In this document: in pieces, positions 36,800-50,649 of the stretch
Position numbering within the stretch: the first letter of the stretch is position 1
Layout: every line of letters begins with the position of its first letter
Source of the DNA: Lycocorax pyrrhopterus obiensis
Lineage: Eukaryota; Chordata; Aves; Passeriformes; Paradisaeidae
Assembly (NCBI GenBank): GCA_014706295.1
Contig: JACSVZ010000007.1
Location: forward strand, 45,274,975-45,338,974
Length of the DNA stretch: 64,000 nt
Reading direction: 5' to 3'
The notes under the pieces: model-generated
What the model was told of the DNA's origin: nothing
What the model saw: only the letters and a program-made list of their open reading frames with translations
The model's database searches: none
Position numbers and translations under genes: made by a program

Positions 36800-36914
36800 G
36801 TTTTAGACTATCCTAAAATGTTGGTCTGAGAACAAACTGTATCCTGAAAAAAACCCTGTTTTAGATTATCCTAAAATGTTGGTCTGAGAACAAACTGCAT
36901 CTTGATAAAAACCT
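36800..36914. repeat. Tandem duplication, two copies of about 58 bp
   Basis: Copy 1 is 36800-36857 and copy 2 is 36858-36914. Both begin GTTTTAGA(C/T)TATCCTAAAA and run through TGTTGGTCTGAGAACAAACT. They differ at about four substitutions plus one A-run length change, so the duplication is not very recent but is younger than the old CR1. It is not part of a recognised element. Confidence 0.93.
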
Positions 36915-39900
36915 ATTTTTTATCTTGTTCAGAATTTAGAATTTAAAATTTTGTATCAATTTTTACAGTAAAGCAAATGTTTGTCTTTTGTCCTTTTCAT
37001 GCATTATTATATTTTTTTCCACTGAGAAGTTTCCCTATGTGTATTAGCCTTTGGTCTGCATTGGGATATTAAGGAAATAAGTAACCCCATGTTTTGACTT
37101 TTTCAGGCACATTGCATATGCAATGTATGACAACACCTTGAACCTATTATCCAATGGTTTTGAGGAATACGTGTTAAGTACCTACAACGCTTTTTTCCCC
37201 TCCATTTCTCAGTATACATTTCAGGAAACAAGATGAAGAACAGGAAAGGCTTTAGTCTACAGGAAACTGCAGAATGAATGAATGACAGCAATAAGCACAT
37301 TAAATACAATAACATATGAGATATTGTCTTTAACCCAGAGCTGTACCAAAATGTTATAACTAAATTCTGAGGGTCCAAAGACATATGAGTCAAAGTACTG
37401 CTGTGTACTTTTCATATTGAGACTAAAGTCACTGAAATCAATGATTGATCCTTTTTAAAACTTTTATCTTACCACTTAGGAATGAAATGATGAAGCTGAC
37501 TGCTTCATTCTCTGCAGTCACCATTGGTTTACCCACGCAGCTTTGAGAATTATTTTTCTCTCAGGGATGATGACAAAACATCTATCCACTAGGTAATACT
37601 TATGCATCCTCACAAATGCTGTTTTCTGTGTCATTAAGCCATACAGATAAGTTTAAAATGTTCAGTACATTCAGCAACAGGGAAGTGGTAGGGCAGGCTG
37701 AATGGGACTTTGATCATAGGCCTTTTCCCCCCACCATTCAGGATAAGACATTTTTCATAAATAAACCACCATGACCTTATAGTCATGGTAAAATTACCTA
37801 TATTCCTTTGCAGATAGAGGCTGCATTCCATGCCAAAATAAAGGCATCTTCTGTGTGGGTAATCATTTAGCTGTTAATATAATTTCAGTTGTCAGCCTTG
37901 ATTTCCAGAGAATCTTTAACTGATTGGGAATCTTCATTTTCTTATCTTTTTACAGATTCAGTCAGCAACTGGAAAGTTCTATTACAGTCCCCTAATTATA
38001 TCTGCTCCCACCTTTTATCCTATTTATTTGCTTAGATCATGATCATGTGGGTTATTCATTTGGAACAACTTTCTGAATTTAAAGGTGAATATTATTTTAG
38101 CACTTCTATAGGCATTAGACTAATGTCTTAAGTAGTTATTATTTCCAGATGTTGTTCCTTTCTATCTACACCTAGGTACTGCTCAGCTGTGTTTGAAGTC
38201 AAGGAATCTATTTACACACACAAAAGACAAAAAAGAAAAAAATCCACATTGAGAAATGTTCCATACAGCTGAACTGTAGACTCATAAATTCCTCACTCTA
38301 ATGTTTACATACTTCTGAATGGCTCCAATTGCTACCAGCCAGGGGCCTGGGTGTTCTGCTTGCCACAAAGAAATCTGAAACCTGGAAAAATTTCATAAAC
38401 AATGGTCCTTAACCAAGAACATATGCTCACCCGGCCACTATGTAAGGCATTAAACATCCAGGGAATATAAAGAAGGGGGAAAAGGGAAGAACAAGAAAGA
38501 GAAAAACACTGAATGCTTTGTTAAGTGAAGTAGGATTGTCAGTTAAAGATCATTACTGTTGTTCTACTTTAGATTTTGCGCTCTCAGTGTTTTACCCAAT
38601 ATACACTTTCATTTTTTTGTCTGTCTGCAGCTGACTGCTATGAAACATTTATGCTAAATAAACATACACTATAAAATATCCAAATTTGCCTTTGCTGCTG
38701 TTTACCTAGTTTAGTCACCTTTTGCACATTGAATTTTCAAGTTTATAAGTCAATTTGTCTCAGCAGTAGGACATAGAATCTCTTCCCTCTTACTACATAT
38801 AAATTAGAGTCCAGAAACAAGGTTTAAACTGATTTTCCAGCCTTCTTAAACAGTGAAAGTTTCTTTCCCCACATTTTATACTATCACCAGCTATTAGGAT
38901 TCCACAATTTCCTTTCAGAAACTATTACACAACCTAAAAGAGTCCACCATGGGGAAATTCTTCTTATACGATTGAGTACACATTTGTTTAATATGTATTC
39001 TTTAGCTCAAAAAATTAATAATTTTTGGTTATGGGAGGTTAATCCTGTGGCTATGGCATGCTTTCAAATTGCAAGTTCAGCTCAAAAAGTGGAGAACTGA
39101 TCATAAAGCATAACATATTTTTTTGGGGAAATATGATACAATGTCTTGAACTTTGATGGTTTCTTTTGTTATTATTTGAAAACTCTCAATGTTTCTCTCC
39201 TTGGGAAGAAGCCCCCATAGAATTTGCACAGCTTTGGCAGCATGATTAAGAAATGCTGAGATGATTTGACCCTTTTATTCCCTCCATCACTGCTGCACAA
39301 GCAACATCTTGCGCATCTAATATTTTCATGCCTTAACTTATTAAGAGATTGTGATTGTAGTTAAGTGTATTTAGATGGGAAATATAAATCCAGAACTCTG
39401 AATAATGCTTTAAGAGCATAGATAGTTTAGCAGTAAGATATCAGACTAGCTAATATGGCATTGTAAAGAGAGATTCAAGATCAGTATGCAATATATGCCC
39501 CATTTTACCCCATTTTTTGTTTCAGATGTGCTTTTAAAATTGATGATGCACAAATGCCTAAACAACTTCTATTCAGAGTCTGACGTATAACTATAAAAAT
39601 CATTCTTACTTAAGAGGTACACACATCTACACAGAAGCATGTTTACAAAAGCGAATTCTAAGAGCAGACATACTGAAATCAGTTTCAGGTGGTCAGTTCA
39701 GCAGGAGTAAAATTCATAAGGAAAAAAAAAAACAGGAAAAATGCATAGCAGTATTTTCTTCCTGTGGTTTAGTAGGATATGATCCATCTTGCTTACATCA
39801 CAGGTTCTTCTATCAGTTTTGTCACTTGGACTCTCCCAATGTCTTAATCAACAAGACCATACTCTTCTGCTAACCTGAGGCTTGCTCTGCCCTGCTATGA

Positions 39901-40985
39901 TTGTACTACAAGTTCAGATGTACCTTGTTGGACCTCTAGCGCTTGATGTATCTTAATGAATGAGTCTTGACAAATAGTTTGCTCAAGCTGTTTCAAGAAG
40001 AGTTAAGAAGAAAGAAAGGAGCATGGATTCAAGGAAAGGAGGGAGACAGACCACTTACAGAAATAAGAGAAATTGTAGTCTCATCTTCTTCAAAGAAACA
40101 TCTGAAAAGAAAATTTGCTAAAAATACTACTGACTGACAGCATGCGAAGAAACCTGCTCACTCAGGCTAAGCTGCGGCAGAATGCTGCACTCACTGTTCT
40201 GAACTCCAAGAGCAACAAAAATTTGTCTGTTTTCATTCCTCCGTGGTTTCTTAGTTTGAATACTCCCATACACTGATAGTGCCATATTTCTCTTCTGGAA
40301 GTGTCACTCTTGAAAACACCACATTCAGGCTCACCTGTACTAGGTAACGACAGTACTTACACTGCAAACCCTTGGTGACACATTGGTCTCTCCACACCTC
40401 TTGTGATCTGCGTTCCATTGCTGCTGCAGTAGAAGAATAGAGGAACACAGTGCAAAACGAAAATGAAGACGCATAGCTTTGACTACTTGAAATAAATGTG
40501 GGGAACAGATGAATTAGCTAAACCCAAACATGGATCGAATCAGGAATATAATTCTCTATAGTATAACCAAGGTCAACTTGTCCTCTTTCCCATGGTTGCA
40601 ATAATGAGTTAATACAGAACAGTCTTTATGACATATATTTCATATGCCAATATGCATCACATGCAAAGAAAAACAAAAAAAACCTCCCGCATTATCCAGA
40701 ACTGTTTTATGAACTTCAGATAGACAAAAAAAAAAAATCAAATCCCATGAATATATTGTCAGGAAATTATAGAGAAGGAGACATCTTTTACCACTTATCA
40801 ACTAACATTATAAATGTCATTCCTAAATTCCAACACAGGCAATTTATACTGGGAAATTTCTAACGGATCTTATATACGAAAGCTAAAGAAAAAAGTGTTG
40901 TAAACCATTACAGATATGCTTTCTCTGTTCACTTTGTGAAAAGACAGATAATCTTAAATTACATGCCTGAATCCTCCAGCGAATA
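36915..40985. other. Unique AT-rich stretch, no gene seen
   Basis: No gene or firm repeat was found. A segment at about 38330-38640 has a TATAAAG motif (38466-38472) and later A-rich sequence. I considered an LTR and could not support one. Confidence 0.55.
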
Positions 40986-41095
40986 TTGCATGTACATTGT
41001 TTGATCTCAGACAGGTCTTTTAATATCTCTACAGTTCAGCATTCTGAAACATAGATGAAGAATAATTCTATTTATTCTAACTGTAAGGAAAATAT
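40985..41095 (+). mobile_element. Possible MIR SINE fragment
   Basis: TTTGATCTCAGACAGGTCTT followed by TTAATATCTCTACAGTTCAG, then ATAGATGAAGAATAATTCTA and TTATTCTAACTGTAAGGAAA, follows the layout of the 3' half of an MIR: 'tgacctcagacaagtcacttaa', 'ctctctg..cagtttcctc', 'atctgtaaaatggagataat', then 'acctacctcataggatt'. MIRs are ancient amniote SINEs and are present but sparse in birds. The match is by eye, strongly diverged, and could be coincidental. Confidence 0.4.
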
Positions 41096-41212
41096 TCACT
41101 GAACAGCGACCTTATAAGATCCTACAATACTTAGTTCATCTGAAGTTTCCATGTGCTACAGTGGTATTGAATAATCTAACTGAATTTTTTTACGTGTTTA
41201 AGTTTCACCACG

Positions 41213-41215
<3 letters not shown>

Positions 41216-41245
<30 letters not shown>
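41216..41245. repeat. (TA)15 microsatellite
   Basis: A perfect 30-bp TA dinucleotide run, the cleanest microsatellite in the window. It is likely length-polymorphic and can extrude as a cruciform. Confidence 0.97.
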
Positions 41246-41248
<3 letters not shown>

Positions 41249-44200
41249 CTTGTTAAATGCGATCACTCGAGTACATGTGGAAAGTAAATAAAAAAACTAG
41301 GCCTATAGTGTAATTTCAGATGACTTTATCATGTCTCAATATATCCAGCATCAAGTTTTATGCTGTTGAACATACTTAAGCAAAGGGAAATTTCAAAATG
41401 CTCAGAAATAGCGTAATTATGCTCTTTGATCAAGCCTTGAAGGATCAAGTATAAACTGATTGATGTCACTTTAAAGGCTGACTGAACAGTCAACAGCTAA
41501 TAATATGCAGTATTTCTCGATAGCATAAAATGAAGAGAGAAAGGTTCAGATTTTTGTCTGAAAAGGATACTACAGACTACAGATTATTTTGTGTGCCTTT
41601 TTGTTGTTTGCTTGTTTGTTTTCATTACTCACTTTGTGAAGTGACAAGAAAGAAATACAGTGGTTTTAGGAACAGTCTACGATGAGGGAAGATAAAGGGG
41701 CATGTTCCTACTCTTCCCTCTATTGTGGGCAATTTTCTTTATTTATGCAAAGCATCTTGGTATAATTCGGTTAAAATCCTGTTAACAGTTGAAATAACTC
41801 AAATAATCCCACTTCAGGCTGCCAAATCTTGCGGTCTGATGTCTTGCAGTTGTCACATACAAACATGTCAAGTTTTTTTCTTTCTTGCTATAGGGCCAGG
41901 GGTTGGTGTCCCAAGTGAAGGAACACTCATTTCTACACCCTAAATGCTGAGCTGTGCATTTTTGCAGTCTAGGTAACCCTGAGAGTTTCTGTTAAACATA
42001 GCCTGAATGCCTACTATTAACAATCATGCATTTAGTCATATAGGCTGTGTGACTTCCTGAAAAGAATGTCCTAACTAATTAAACTTTGAAATTACATTTT
42101 TGTTTACACTGATCTGATTTTTCCTTCTCTAATTTGCTTTCCTACTTTTCTTACTGGTTTCAAATTAGGCTTTTATTTGTCTAAATAAGTAGTAGTATCA
42201 TCTTCAGATCTAATCAGGCTAGTCCCATGGAAAATAGTAGAAGAATAAAATTGGAATAAATTATTGACCTGTAGCTTGTTATTATATGCATATGTTCACG
42301 ATAAGACTATTGTTAGAATTTGCAATGCCAGACGAGACCACTTTTTAATCTTATTGTTTCATGGGTGAGCATCAGATCTAAGTTTCAATGCATGCTTTAG
42401 CGAATAACTGTAATTTGAAATGTTGTATGTTTTACTATGTAATATAACTCTGATCGATCCGTAGAACTCTTACTGTGGTTTTATATACTTTTGGTGCACC
42501 AAGGACCTCACTCCAAAAATCACCTTCTTGGTGGAAACATTTGCAACACTTTCTTGTACTTCACTCAATCAAAACCTTGCTGTCAGTTATAAAAATGGGT
42601 ATTCTTGAGTTAGTTAGCTTGAAATAAAATCCCAGTGCAGACAAAAGAGTTTATACTCTACGCTACAAGCATGCAATCAGGTCAAGAAAAATTGAAAACT
42701 TCCCTGTAGTCTTTAACTGAGCATATGAATCTTGTAAGAATCATATTTTTCCTAGCCTTTAGTAAAATTTGACATTGTGAAAAACTGGTGTTGAGAATAC
42801 ACTTTTTCCTCTCTCACAGACAATATAGCTGGACAGATTTAGTAAAATAAACTTCTCAAATTAAGTGGAAACCCATGTACGTCCCTTTTCACAGTTTGGG
42901 TCACATTGCAAATTATAAACTGTAGTAATTTGATGGCACTATTCATATTTTTTTGCTAGTTGTTAGTTAGGTAAAGCTAGAGGGCGATTTGTTGTGACTG
43001 CTGTTTTCTGATCAAAAGAGTGCAATTGAGTGGGAAAATGGAATTTTTGAGGTCTGGATTAAGGAGTGTCCACAAAGACCTAGAAGCTAAAGATCTGGAA
43101 TGGCAGATCTTGCCGCATCATCTAATGACAGAATCACAATGTCAGGTTTGCGTGCAATGCCAAGTAGAAAGAGAACAAATATGCCCAGACCTCATGACAG
43201 TTTTACAGTCATACTTCAAGAGTTCTCTTAAGGATTGTCAGTGTTTGAGCAAAATAAGATTCTTATTTTGGCTGTTTTCTTCTGCTTTATTGAAAATGGG
43301 CCATAACATTTTTTTACTTTGTTAATCAAGAGGCTCTTTTATGACAGAACATGGTGGTGTTGACCAATGTTTTACCAGTGGTTTGAAGTAGGTTGGCTTT
43401 TTTTGTATGGTGATTCATGCATGTGGCAAAGATCATATGCCAAATTATTCCAAGTAAATTTTCAAATTCACTAGAATTGTTTCCACGTTAATTATTTTCT
43501 TTTGAATTTAGGTAAATTTGTATTGTAATAGCAAAATATAAGACTTTGAGCCTAATAGGGTCTGTTTTACTTTTAAAGCTATTTTTCAAAGGTGAGTTTT
43601 TTCAATCCAAGGAATGAAATTTGACTTCTCAGATCTGCAGTAACACATTGTGCATGAAGACAATTAGATAATTTTCTTCCTTCCCAAAACATTCCAACAT
43701 TTTACTTTCTTTCTACTGTATTATCATGCTGTCGGTTTTTTTTTTTTCCTTTTTTTTCACTGTTTGGTAATATTTTTGTTTATTTTCTCCACAGGATTTG
43801 TCTTGATTTATTTTCTCTGTGGCAAAGTCAGTTTGGCATACATTAGTGTGTTTATATACTCTTAGGTATTTTTTATCTAGTCACTTAATTAATAGAATTT
43901 GATGGCTCTTTATTTAAAGGGAAAATAGAAAATCAAATAACCTAACAATGAGGAAAAAACCCACTGTGGTACAGGATAGAAAATCTGTTAACAAACATTT
44001 GATATTTCAAACTTAATGAAGGCCCATGAGCACACAGGCTGTGTGGCTTGCTAAATGTTTTAGAGTATCAGGGTAGAAGTTTTGGAACACTAAAGAACTC
44101 TCTATTAAAAAGACAAAGCTTCAAGAAACAATTCAACACCGTGTTCCAGAGGTGCTTCAAGTGACTAAGAGAGTGAGAACATGATAGTCTTTAGATCAGT

Positions 44201-45285
44201 TTCACAAATACATTTTTTGCCTTTTTTTAATGACTTGTAAACTGGACCTCTATTTAACAAGGGGATGGATAAGAGGAGCTTTTAAATTCTTTTGAGGTCT
44301 TGCCTTTATCTTGTTCCACAATTTATCTTGCTGGTAAAAGCACTGGTTTATAACTTTATGAGGATAAACCTGTACTAAAAAGGGAAAGTTTTAAAATATA
44401 TCCCTACTTGCTTTCTTTCTGAAGTCCAAGAATGCATCTGATTGCAACAAATGGGATTTAATGAAGAATTGAGAATTAGGGTGATATTTTTGATAATTAT
44501 TCTTAATATATCAACAGTCACATTACTAAAAAAGTTTAGAATTAGCTTATATGCTCTGTTTGGGACCTAAATTTCTGTATTTTTCTACCTTAATTACAAA
44601 ATCTCTGGCAGCTCATATGTAGTTATATAAAATCCTATTTTGCTATTTAAAACTAACTAGTGTCTTGTTCCACGTGATGGTGAGATAAGTAGGCCAGCTA
44701 GATATCAGCATGAAGATGGAAAAAAAACCCAAAACACCTTCTTTGTATTATGATCAAAAGATACTTACACTTGAAGTTCTTAGCTGACATGCCTGGTCCT
44801 TTTCTCAGTGCCCCCGTGATAGTTACAGTGAAAGAGAGATGTGTTAATAAGGAGACGTGGAGGACAGTAGGCTTTAGGAAGAAGTTTAGCTAAGATTTAC
44901 AGCTGAAATAGATGTAAAACAAACAATCAAAGATGTTTTACAAAAAAATCCAAACAATAAAAACTACCAACCAACCAAAAATAAACCCACAAAAAACTAT
45001 AACCAAACAACTCTGTGCTATTAAGTAGTATTAAATATATTCAGAAGTTTGTTTTTTTTTTTTTTTTACTTTTCAAAGATTTCAAAGTATTATGTTTAAT
45101 AACCTGAATTATTGGTGAATCAATAATTATTGCTATTGTGAAAGTATAGAGCTTCAAGAAGGTTGTACCCCATATAGCTCATGTATGGCTAATCCCTGCT
45201 ATGATTCAGTGGTACTGAGAAACTTAAACCAGAGCCCTGATGTCCAGACCACTTCTCTCTTCATTTCACAGTAATTCCTTTTGAC
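41246..45285. other. Unique AT-rich stretch, no gene supported
   Basis: A 101-codon plus-strand frame at 43020-43325 has no recognisable motif. A/C-rich low complexity occurs at about 44938-45012 and a run of 16 T at 45052-45067. Nothing else could be supported. Confidence 0.5.
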
Positions 45286-45625
45286 CTGTCCAGAATTAAT
45301 TACCATCTGTCTAATGCTGTCTTCCTAGCTGAAGGTGAGCTAACAGTAACAACGAGGAGGCTGCAGTAATGCCTACCAGCAGATTTCATTGGGTTTTTGC
45401 CAAATCAACAGGGTCCCATCTGCTTTGTGAGGACACATTGCAACAAACTCAGGTGCTCTCTTAATGACCTGACATAACTATTTAAAGGGATGTTTATGAT
45501 TATAATATACTGCTCTCTTAATTACAGCAGCAGGGATTAGCTCTCTCTATGCTCTTATGCTGTTTGATTTTCTTGCTGCAGTCTTCTTACTAACTACTGC
45601 ACCACATAAATTACATCACATTAGA
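45286..45625. other. Possible conserved noncoding element
   Basis: This stretch of about 340 bp is less A/T-monotonous than its flanks and is dense in homeodomain-type cores (AATTAATTACC near 45295, CTTAATTACAG near 45516) mixed with CAGC and TTTCATTGG-type words. That style is often seen in vertebrate developmental enhancers lying in gene deserts. This is a compositional impression only. Conservation cannot be seen from one sequence, and no coding frame or mobile element explains it. Confidence 0.25.
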
Positions 45626-46636
45626 TTCCCTTAAATCAATCCAAACTCAGATATAGTGCTTAAAAGAGTATAAGTTTTCATTTCTTACATGAGAGCACGC
45701 CAGAATGGCAGTGGTCCTCTTCTCTCCTTAATAAATTGTGTGAAAAACCTCACTGTCCTAAACTCAGTTTGGATGCTATTGAATGCATAGAGTATAGGGG
45801 AAAACGAAATCCATGTGGCTTGAATTTATTGAAGATTCATCATTCCACTGTCAGTTATGATGAGCTAAAAAGAGGTGCCTGCATGTCACTTAGTAAATGC
45901 AAAATAGAAGGTAGCATGTTGGAGGAATTTCACTCACTTTGGTAAAGGTTTCTGCTCCTAGTTTGTTTTTTTTTTTATTAGCTTTAACATCAGCATGTTC
46001 TATATTCGCAGACAGAGCTGAGAGAGACATCCCAAAATACAGTCAAGAGCTAATCACCAACTTAGAAAATTCATGTTGTAGGAACATTCTGGGCATTTTC
46101 CTTCAATTTCTACTTTGCCATTTTTGCCAATTGGCAGTGCTGGTACCTCTCTGAAACCTCTTCCATACTGACCTGATTCTAAGGCAGTTATAGCATTGGA
46201 GTCAGAAATGGTCCCAGGATTACTATCCATTAGCCATTTTTAATGATATACCCATCAATGACTTTAAACTCACAGTTCCTTTCACACTGCAGATCTACGA
46301 GCATGTCTTCTGATATAGCTGGAACATAGACAAAGGCTATTTCTTAGAGCCTGTGGAACCCCACACTTGAGACTTCCAACATCTTCATGAATTGCCAGAC
46401 ATCCACAGGATACTTGTGAGATAGACACGCCGATGTAATATGGGAAAGAAAAGGTGTCCCCAGTTAATGTTTGTTCTGGAATTGCTCTTTCAGTGTAGTA
46501 TAAACTTTGCCTCTAAGCAAATGAAATTGAGCCAAATTTGGAGACGTTGTAGTTCTGAGAAAGAAAATTAATATTTTTGTCTCTGTCCTAATAGCATAGT
46601 AGGTCAATTCAAGCAGCACTGATTGGAAAACAGGTT

Positions 46637-46671
46637 GTCAGTCAGTCAGTCAGTCAAAAAAAAAAAAAAAA
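46637..46671. repeat. (GTCA)5 tract followed by 16-A run
   Basis: Five GTCA units at 46637-46656 run directly into a run of 16 A ending at 46671. Simple repeat next to poly(A) sometimes marks a retroposed 3' end, but no element body is recognisable upstream. Confidence 0.92.
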
Positions 46672-48809
46672 GTTCAGGCATTTAAAGTATGTCATAGTAT
46701 CATGCAAAATTTCCTTTATATCTCATAAAAATCTTCAAATTCTCCATGTGTAATCAAATTAAAATTTAGATCTTTTGAGTCTTCATCTGGCTCTATCAGT
46801 GACTCCTATGTAATACATTCAGACCTTTAGCCCTCATGTGTGGATAACTTGTGCATATTCACAAAGTAGTGTGTTTCAGATTTATGGTGTCAAAGAGGTA
46901 TATTGATTCTCCTGAACAAAGTCCTGCTGTGAGTATCAGCATTCACTTTTCTATAGAGATGTGTGCATTCATGTGAGATTATGGATCGCCAAACTCAGCT
47001 GCACGGTAGCTGCAGGTGTAAGACTGCCAGCATTGGTAGACTCTAATGACAGCATGTGTCTATTATAGGTCACCTTTTTCCTCTCCATATTTTAAAATGA
47101 TGTTAAATGGATTTTTCTTTCTGCAGGCATTATTATCCTTCCAAATCTACCTAGTGTACATGGATTAGCCTAATAGGAGAAATAGTCTCATTAGGTAGCC
47201 ATCATTTGCTTTCAAGGAACCATCTCTAACTAGAATCTCTTTAGGAGATGGAAGGGAAAATCAAAGAGCCAAAACTGTAAAACTATTTATTGGGCCTCAA
47301 AGGGTCAATAGTCTTTCATTTCGTGTGCTTGTGATTAACTTGTCTGTCTGACATTTCAATTGAGTTAAAGTCTAAAGTCCTCTAACCCTTTTTCATATTG
47401 TCTCTGTGATATCTTTTCTTAGGTGTCAATTAAAAAAATGTGTTCGCATCATAGACAAAGAGAGAAATGAAAGGGATAAAACAAGTGTGAATGCAACTTT
47501 CTTATAATCCTGTAATCAGAGAGACAAATTAGCCTCAAGAGGAGACAAAGTGAGAAAGGACATCTGTACAACACAGAAATATAAAGACACTGGTATTTCA
47601 TTAGTTTATTAGCTGCAAGGAAGTGGAGCGTGAGAGAAAAGCACAGCTTTGTTGAAAAGAGGAAGTCAGTCATTTATTATTCCAAGCCTTGTAGTCTCAA
47701 AATGTTTGCAATCTCAAATTCACCTTTCCCACCCAATTCAACCTTAGAAACCTTTTTGAAAGTGTAACTTCACTACTGCTTTGCATATGAAGGTTTATCC
47801 AGACTCTCTACCTGGCACTCTGTCTCAGAGAAAGAAGAAACTGTTTCATTTATTTGCCAATACGAAAACTATTTCCCTCCAACAAGATTATTCCCTCTCT
47901 ATCCCATTCCCTTTAATCAAAATGAGTTTATGAGGCTTTCCCCTCATCTCCCATAGCAACAAGATATAATTTTTTTCTGATCCCTGATATGATACATCAG
48001 TATGTTACTGGTCTTTACTAGATGTCAGACTTGCTGTGAGTCAGGTGAACTTGGGGAAGCACTGGCTGAATACAGGATTCCTTATTACAAATGTGCCAGC
48101 CAAATGATCAGCTCAAATTCCCCCAAGCCACTATTATTGTAAATTGTAACTCAGGTATAATAATTAGTCTCCTCAATTTCAGCTGGAACACCTTTTAGTA
48201 TTGGACCAGATGACTCCCCAGATGGCACAAAGTTAATCTCACACATCTAGGCTGGGTCCTGGGAGGTGTAATCCAGGCTAAATCCTAATGTTATGCTCAA
48301 AATTCCTGACACTGCCACCATCAAACTATATCTTTTTTTTTTCTTCTAAGAGGAAGGGAAGCCAGCTATGGAGTGCCCCTCACAGGTGAGGTTTAGCCAT
48401 ATTTGCCTACAATGTGAAAGAAAAAAGTGGTTAGTAAAAAACTATCTGAATTTCTGCAACTCGTAGGCAAAATATTTGGAAAGAAGTGCCTGTATGGCAA
48501 ATTCATGTTATGTTTCTACGACAAAATAACTGGTACATTTTGGTTACCGGACATTTTATAAACTTTTGTCTAAACATTGACATCTCTTGATAGGGATCTT
48601 TCGTATGTCACAACACTTTTTTTTTTTTTTAAGATCTCATTCACATTACAGTTAGGAGTTTTAAATATTTTGTATTCTAAGATGCTTCTCAACTCACAGG
48701 ACAATTTGTATCTCTACTGTGTCAAAATATCAAAGTCCAAATATCACACCTTATAGAGCTTTCTCACTGCCTTCAAAATTTAACTTATGGTGCTGGAATG
48801 GAGTGGCGT

Positions 48810-48824
48810 GGGGGGGGGAGGGGG
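48810..48824. repeat. G-rich run
   Basis: Nine G, one A, then five G. It is isolated in AT-rich DNA. It could in principle fold into a G-quadruplex with very short loops, with no context suggesting use. Confidence 0.85.
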
Positions 48825-50602
48825 CTGTATGCTAATACAGGAATTGATTTCATAGAAAAGTCTTCTTAACCAGTCATTCTAAAATCTATGGTCACTCAAA
48901 ATCATCAATCGCCATTCTGTGTGGTTTCAATAAGCAGCTTGTAACAACTATATGAACTTCCTTGACTGAATGTTTTCATGAAATATGTGTATTAATTAAT
49001 ATATTAAATTGCTCTGGAAAGTAATTTTCAAAGTAGGAAATGCTTCATGTTGAAACATAGTAATGAATTACCAAGAGAGAAAGGGTAAGATTCATTATGA
49101 TTTATTTACTAATCAATCAAATGGAGCAGGTGACACCTTGTTAAATTATGGTCCTCATGCTAAGCCATGGCATAGCTACAAGCTGGAGACATTTTGGCAG
49201 TTTGAGATCTGCCCTTCCTTTTTTATAAATTAACAGGTGAAAGATCTTTATTCTCATTAGAATTGAATGCTGATACCACTCGGATCAAGAGAGTTGCTTT
49301 TAAACATCTAAAGGCAATAAAAAAACTCTTTAGTAGTCAGGAAGACATTGGGGTACATGTTTATACCTCAACAGTCTAAATGTGTGCATCCCATTGATTT
49401 GTTTATCAGTGGTAGGGAAGATTGACCACACATGAAGAAATTTGATATCTTAAATAAGATTAAGTGCTATGAAAGTACGACTTTTACAGCAGCACTTGAT
49501 TAATCCCTTCCACAGTGTACCTTCTTTTTTTTTTTAGACAAACCCTTCCTTTGATCAACTATAGCAGACTTGTCTCAGCTGCGTGATCTGTTTTGCATGT
49601 AACGAATAATAAAACATGCTTATTCAGTAAGATGTTGCTTCTGTAGATAATTATGTCACATATGACATAAACCTATTCAACCTTTTGGCAGTAAAATGAA
49701 ATTAAATCTGTGAGAGATGTGTGAGATTCTCTTAAGAGCAGGGGTATGGCTTCTTGTAACTACCTGCAGTACGGACAGATCGATGAAGATCTTAAATATC
49801 CCAGAGACCTGACATTACTGTTGGATACATTAGTAACTCCAGTTCCAAAGATTTTCTGCTGTCTCCACAGATGCCAGAAGCTTCAGGGGCTAGACAAGGG
49901 TCCTTTTCAAATTTCATATCATCTTTAGCCTTTCATGCACCAGCTGTGAAAATCAATTAGCCTTGGTGAAACTAAGCTGCTGTATGTTCTCAATAATGAA
50001 AAATACCAACTGTGCTCTGGTGATATTCTCTGTCTGTAAAAGAAGAATGGTGCTTCTGAATTTCTTTCTCACATTTTTTCTGCATACAATTGCCTTTTTA
50101 CTTCTGCTTTTGAAATTTACCAGATGTGCCAGACAGGTTAACACAGGACACTGTTTAAAAAGGCAAGAAAGCTATACTGTAGCCCAGTTCTGACATTTGT
50201 GATTCCCTAAGGCTAGTGTGAAGCCAGCTCTCAAAGTAAAAAGCATCTGACTGAGTGCCAAAATTGACGTACACTAATTCCTTGATAATATTATGATGCC
50301 CAGCAATTCCTTGGGAATTTACAAGCTGTCCTCTTACAAATGTCTTCTGCTTCTTTCTTTGCTTAGGAGAACAAGACAGCATCTTTGAACTTGAGAAACT
50401 TGAAGACAAGGTTTGAAGAAGAGGATAGGAAGAATCTGTCTGCACTAATTACAACTTTATAGACAAAGAGAGAGGTGCATCCATCTAGTAACTGACATTA
50501 CTGATTTCAACAAAAATAAGAACATGAATGAAAAAAAATCCACTTTTAAGGTTCAAGTGCTTATTATCTCTCAGTCATTTTGGGTTTGAATTTGTGAGTT
50601 TA

Positions 50603-50648
50603 TCTTCTCTTCCCTTTCCCTCTCCCTTTCCCCTTCCCCTTCCCTCCC
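50603..50648. repeat. Uninterrupted 46-bp polypyrimidine tract
   Basis: Every base from 50603 to 50648 is C or T, in CCCTTT- and TCCC-like units. Such homopurine/homopyrimidine mirror-like tracts can form triplex (H-DNA). It probably arose by simple-repeat expansion. Confidence 0.93.
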
Positions 50649-50649
50649 A

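Larger units (their letters stand above)
45626..50600. other. Unique AT-rich stretch with simple repeats
   Basis: No gene was found. The simple repeats at 46637-46671 and the G-rich run at 48810-48824 are listed separately. A segment at about 48030-48320 is compositionally balanced and unexplained. A short palindrome TTATGTCA-CATA-TGACATAA lies near 49650-49670. Confidence 0.5.

Noticed and set aside
46637..46671. GTCA repeat plus poly(A) as the 3' end of a processed pseudogene
   Set aside because: No gene-like body, poly(A) signal or target duplication upstream.
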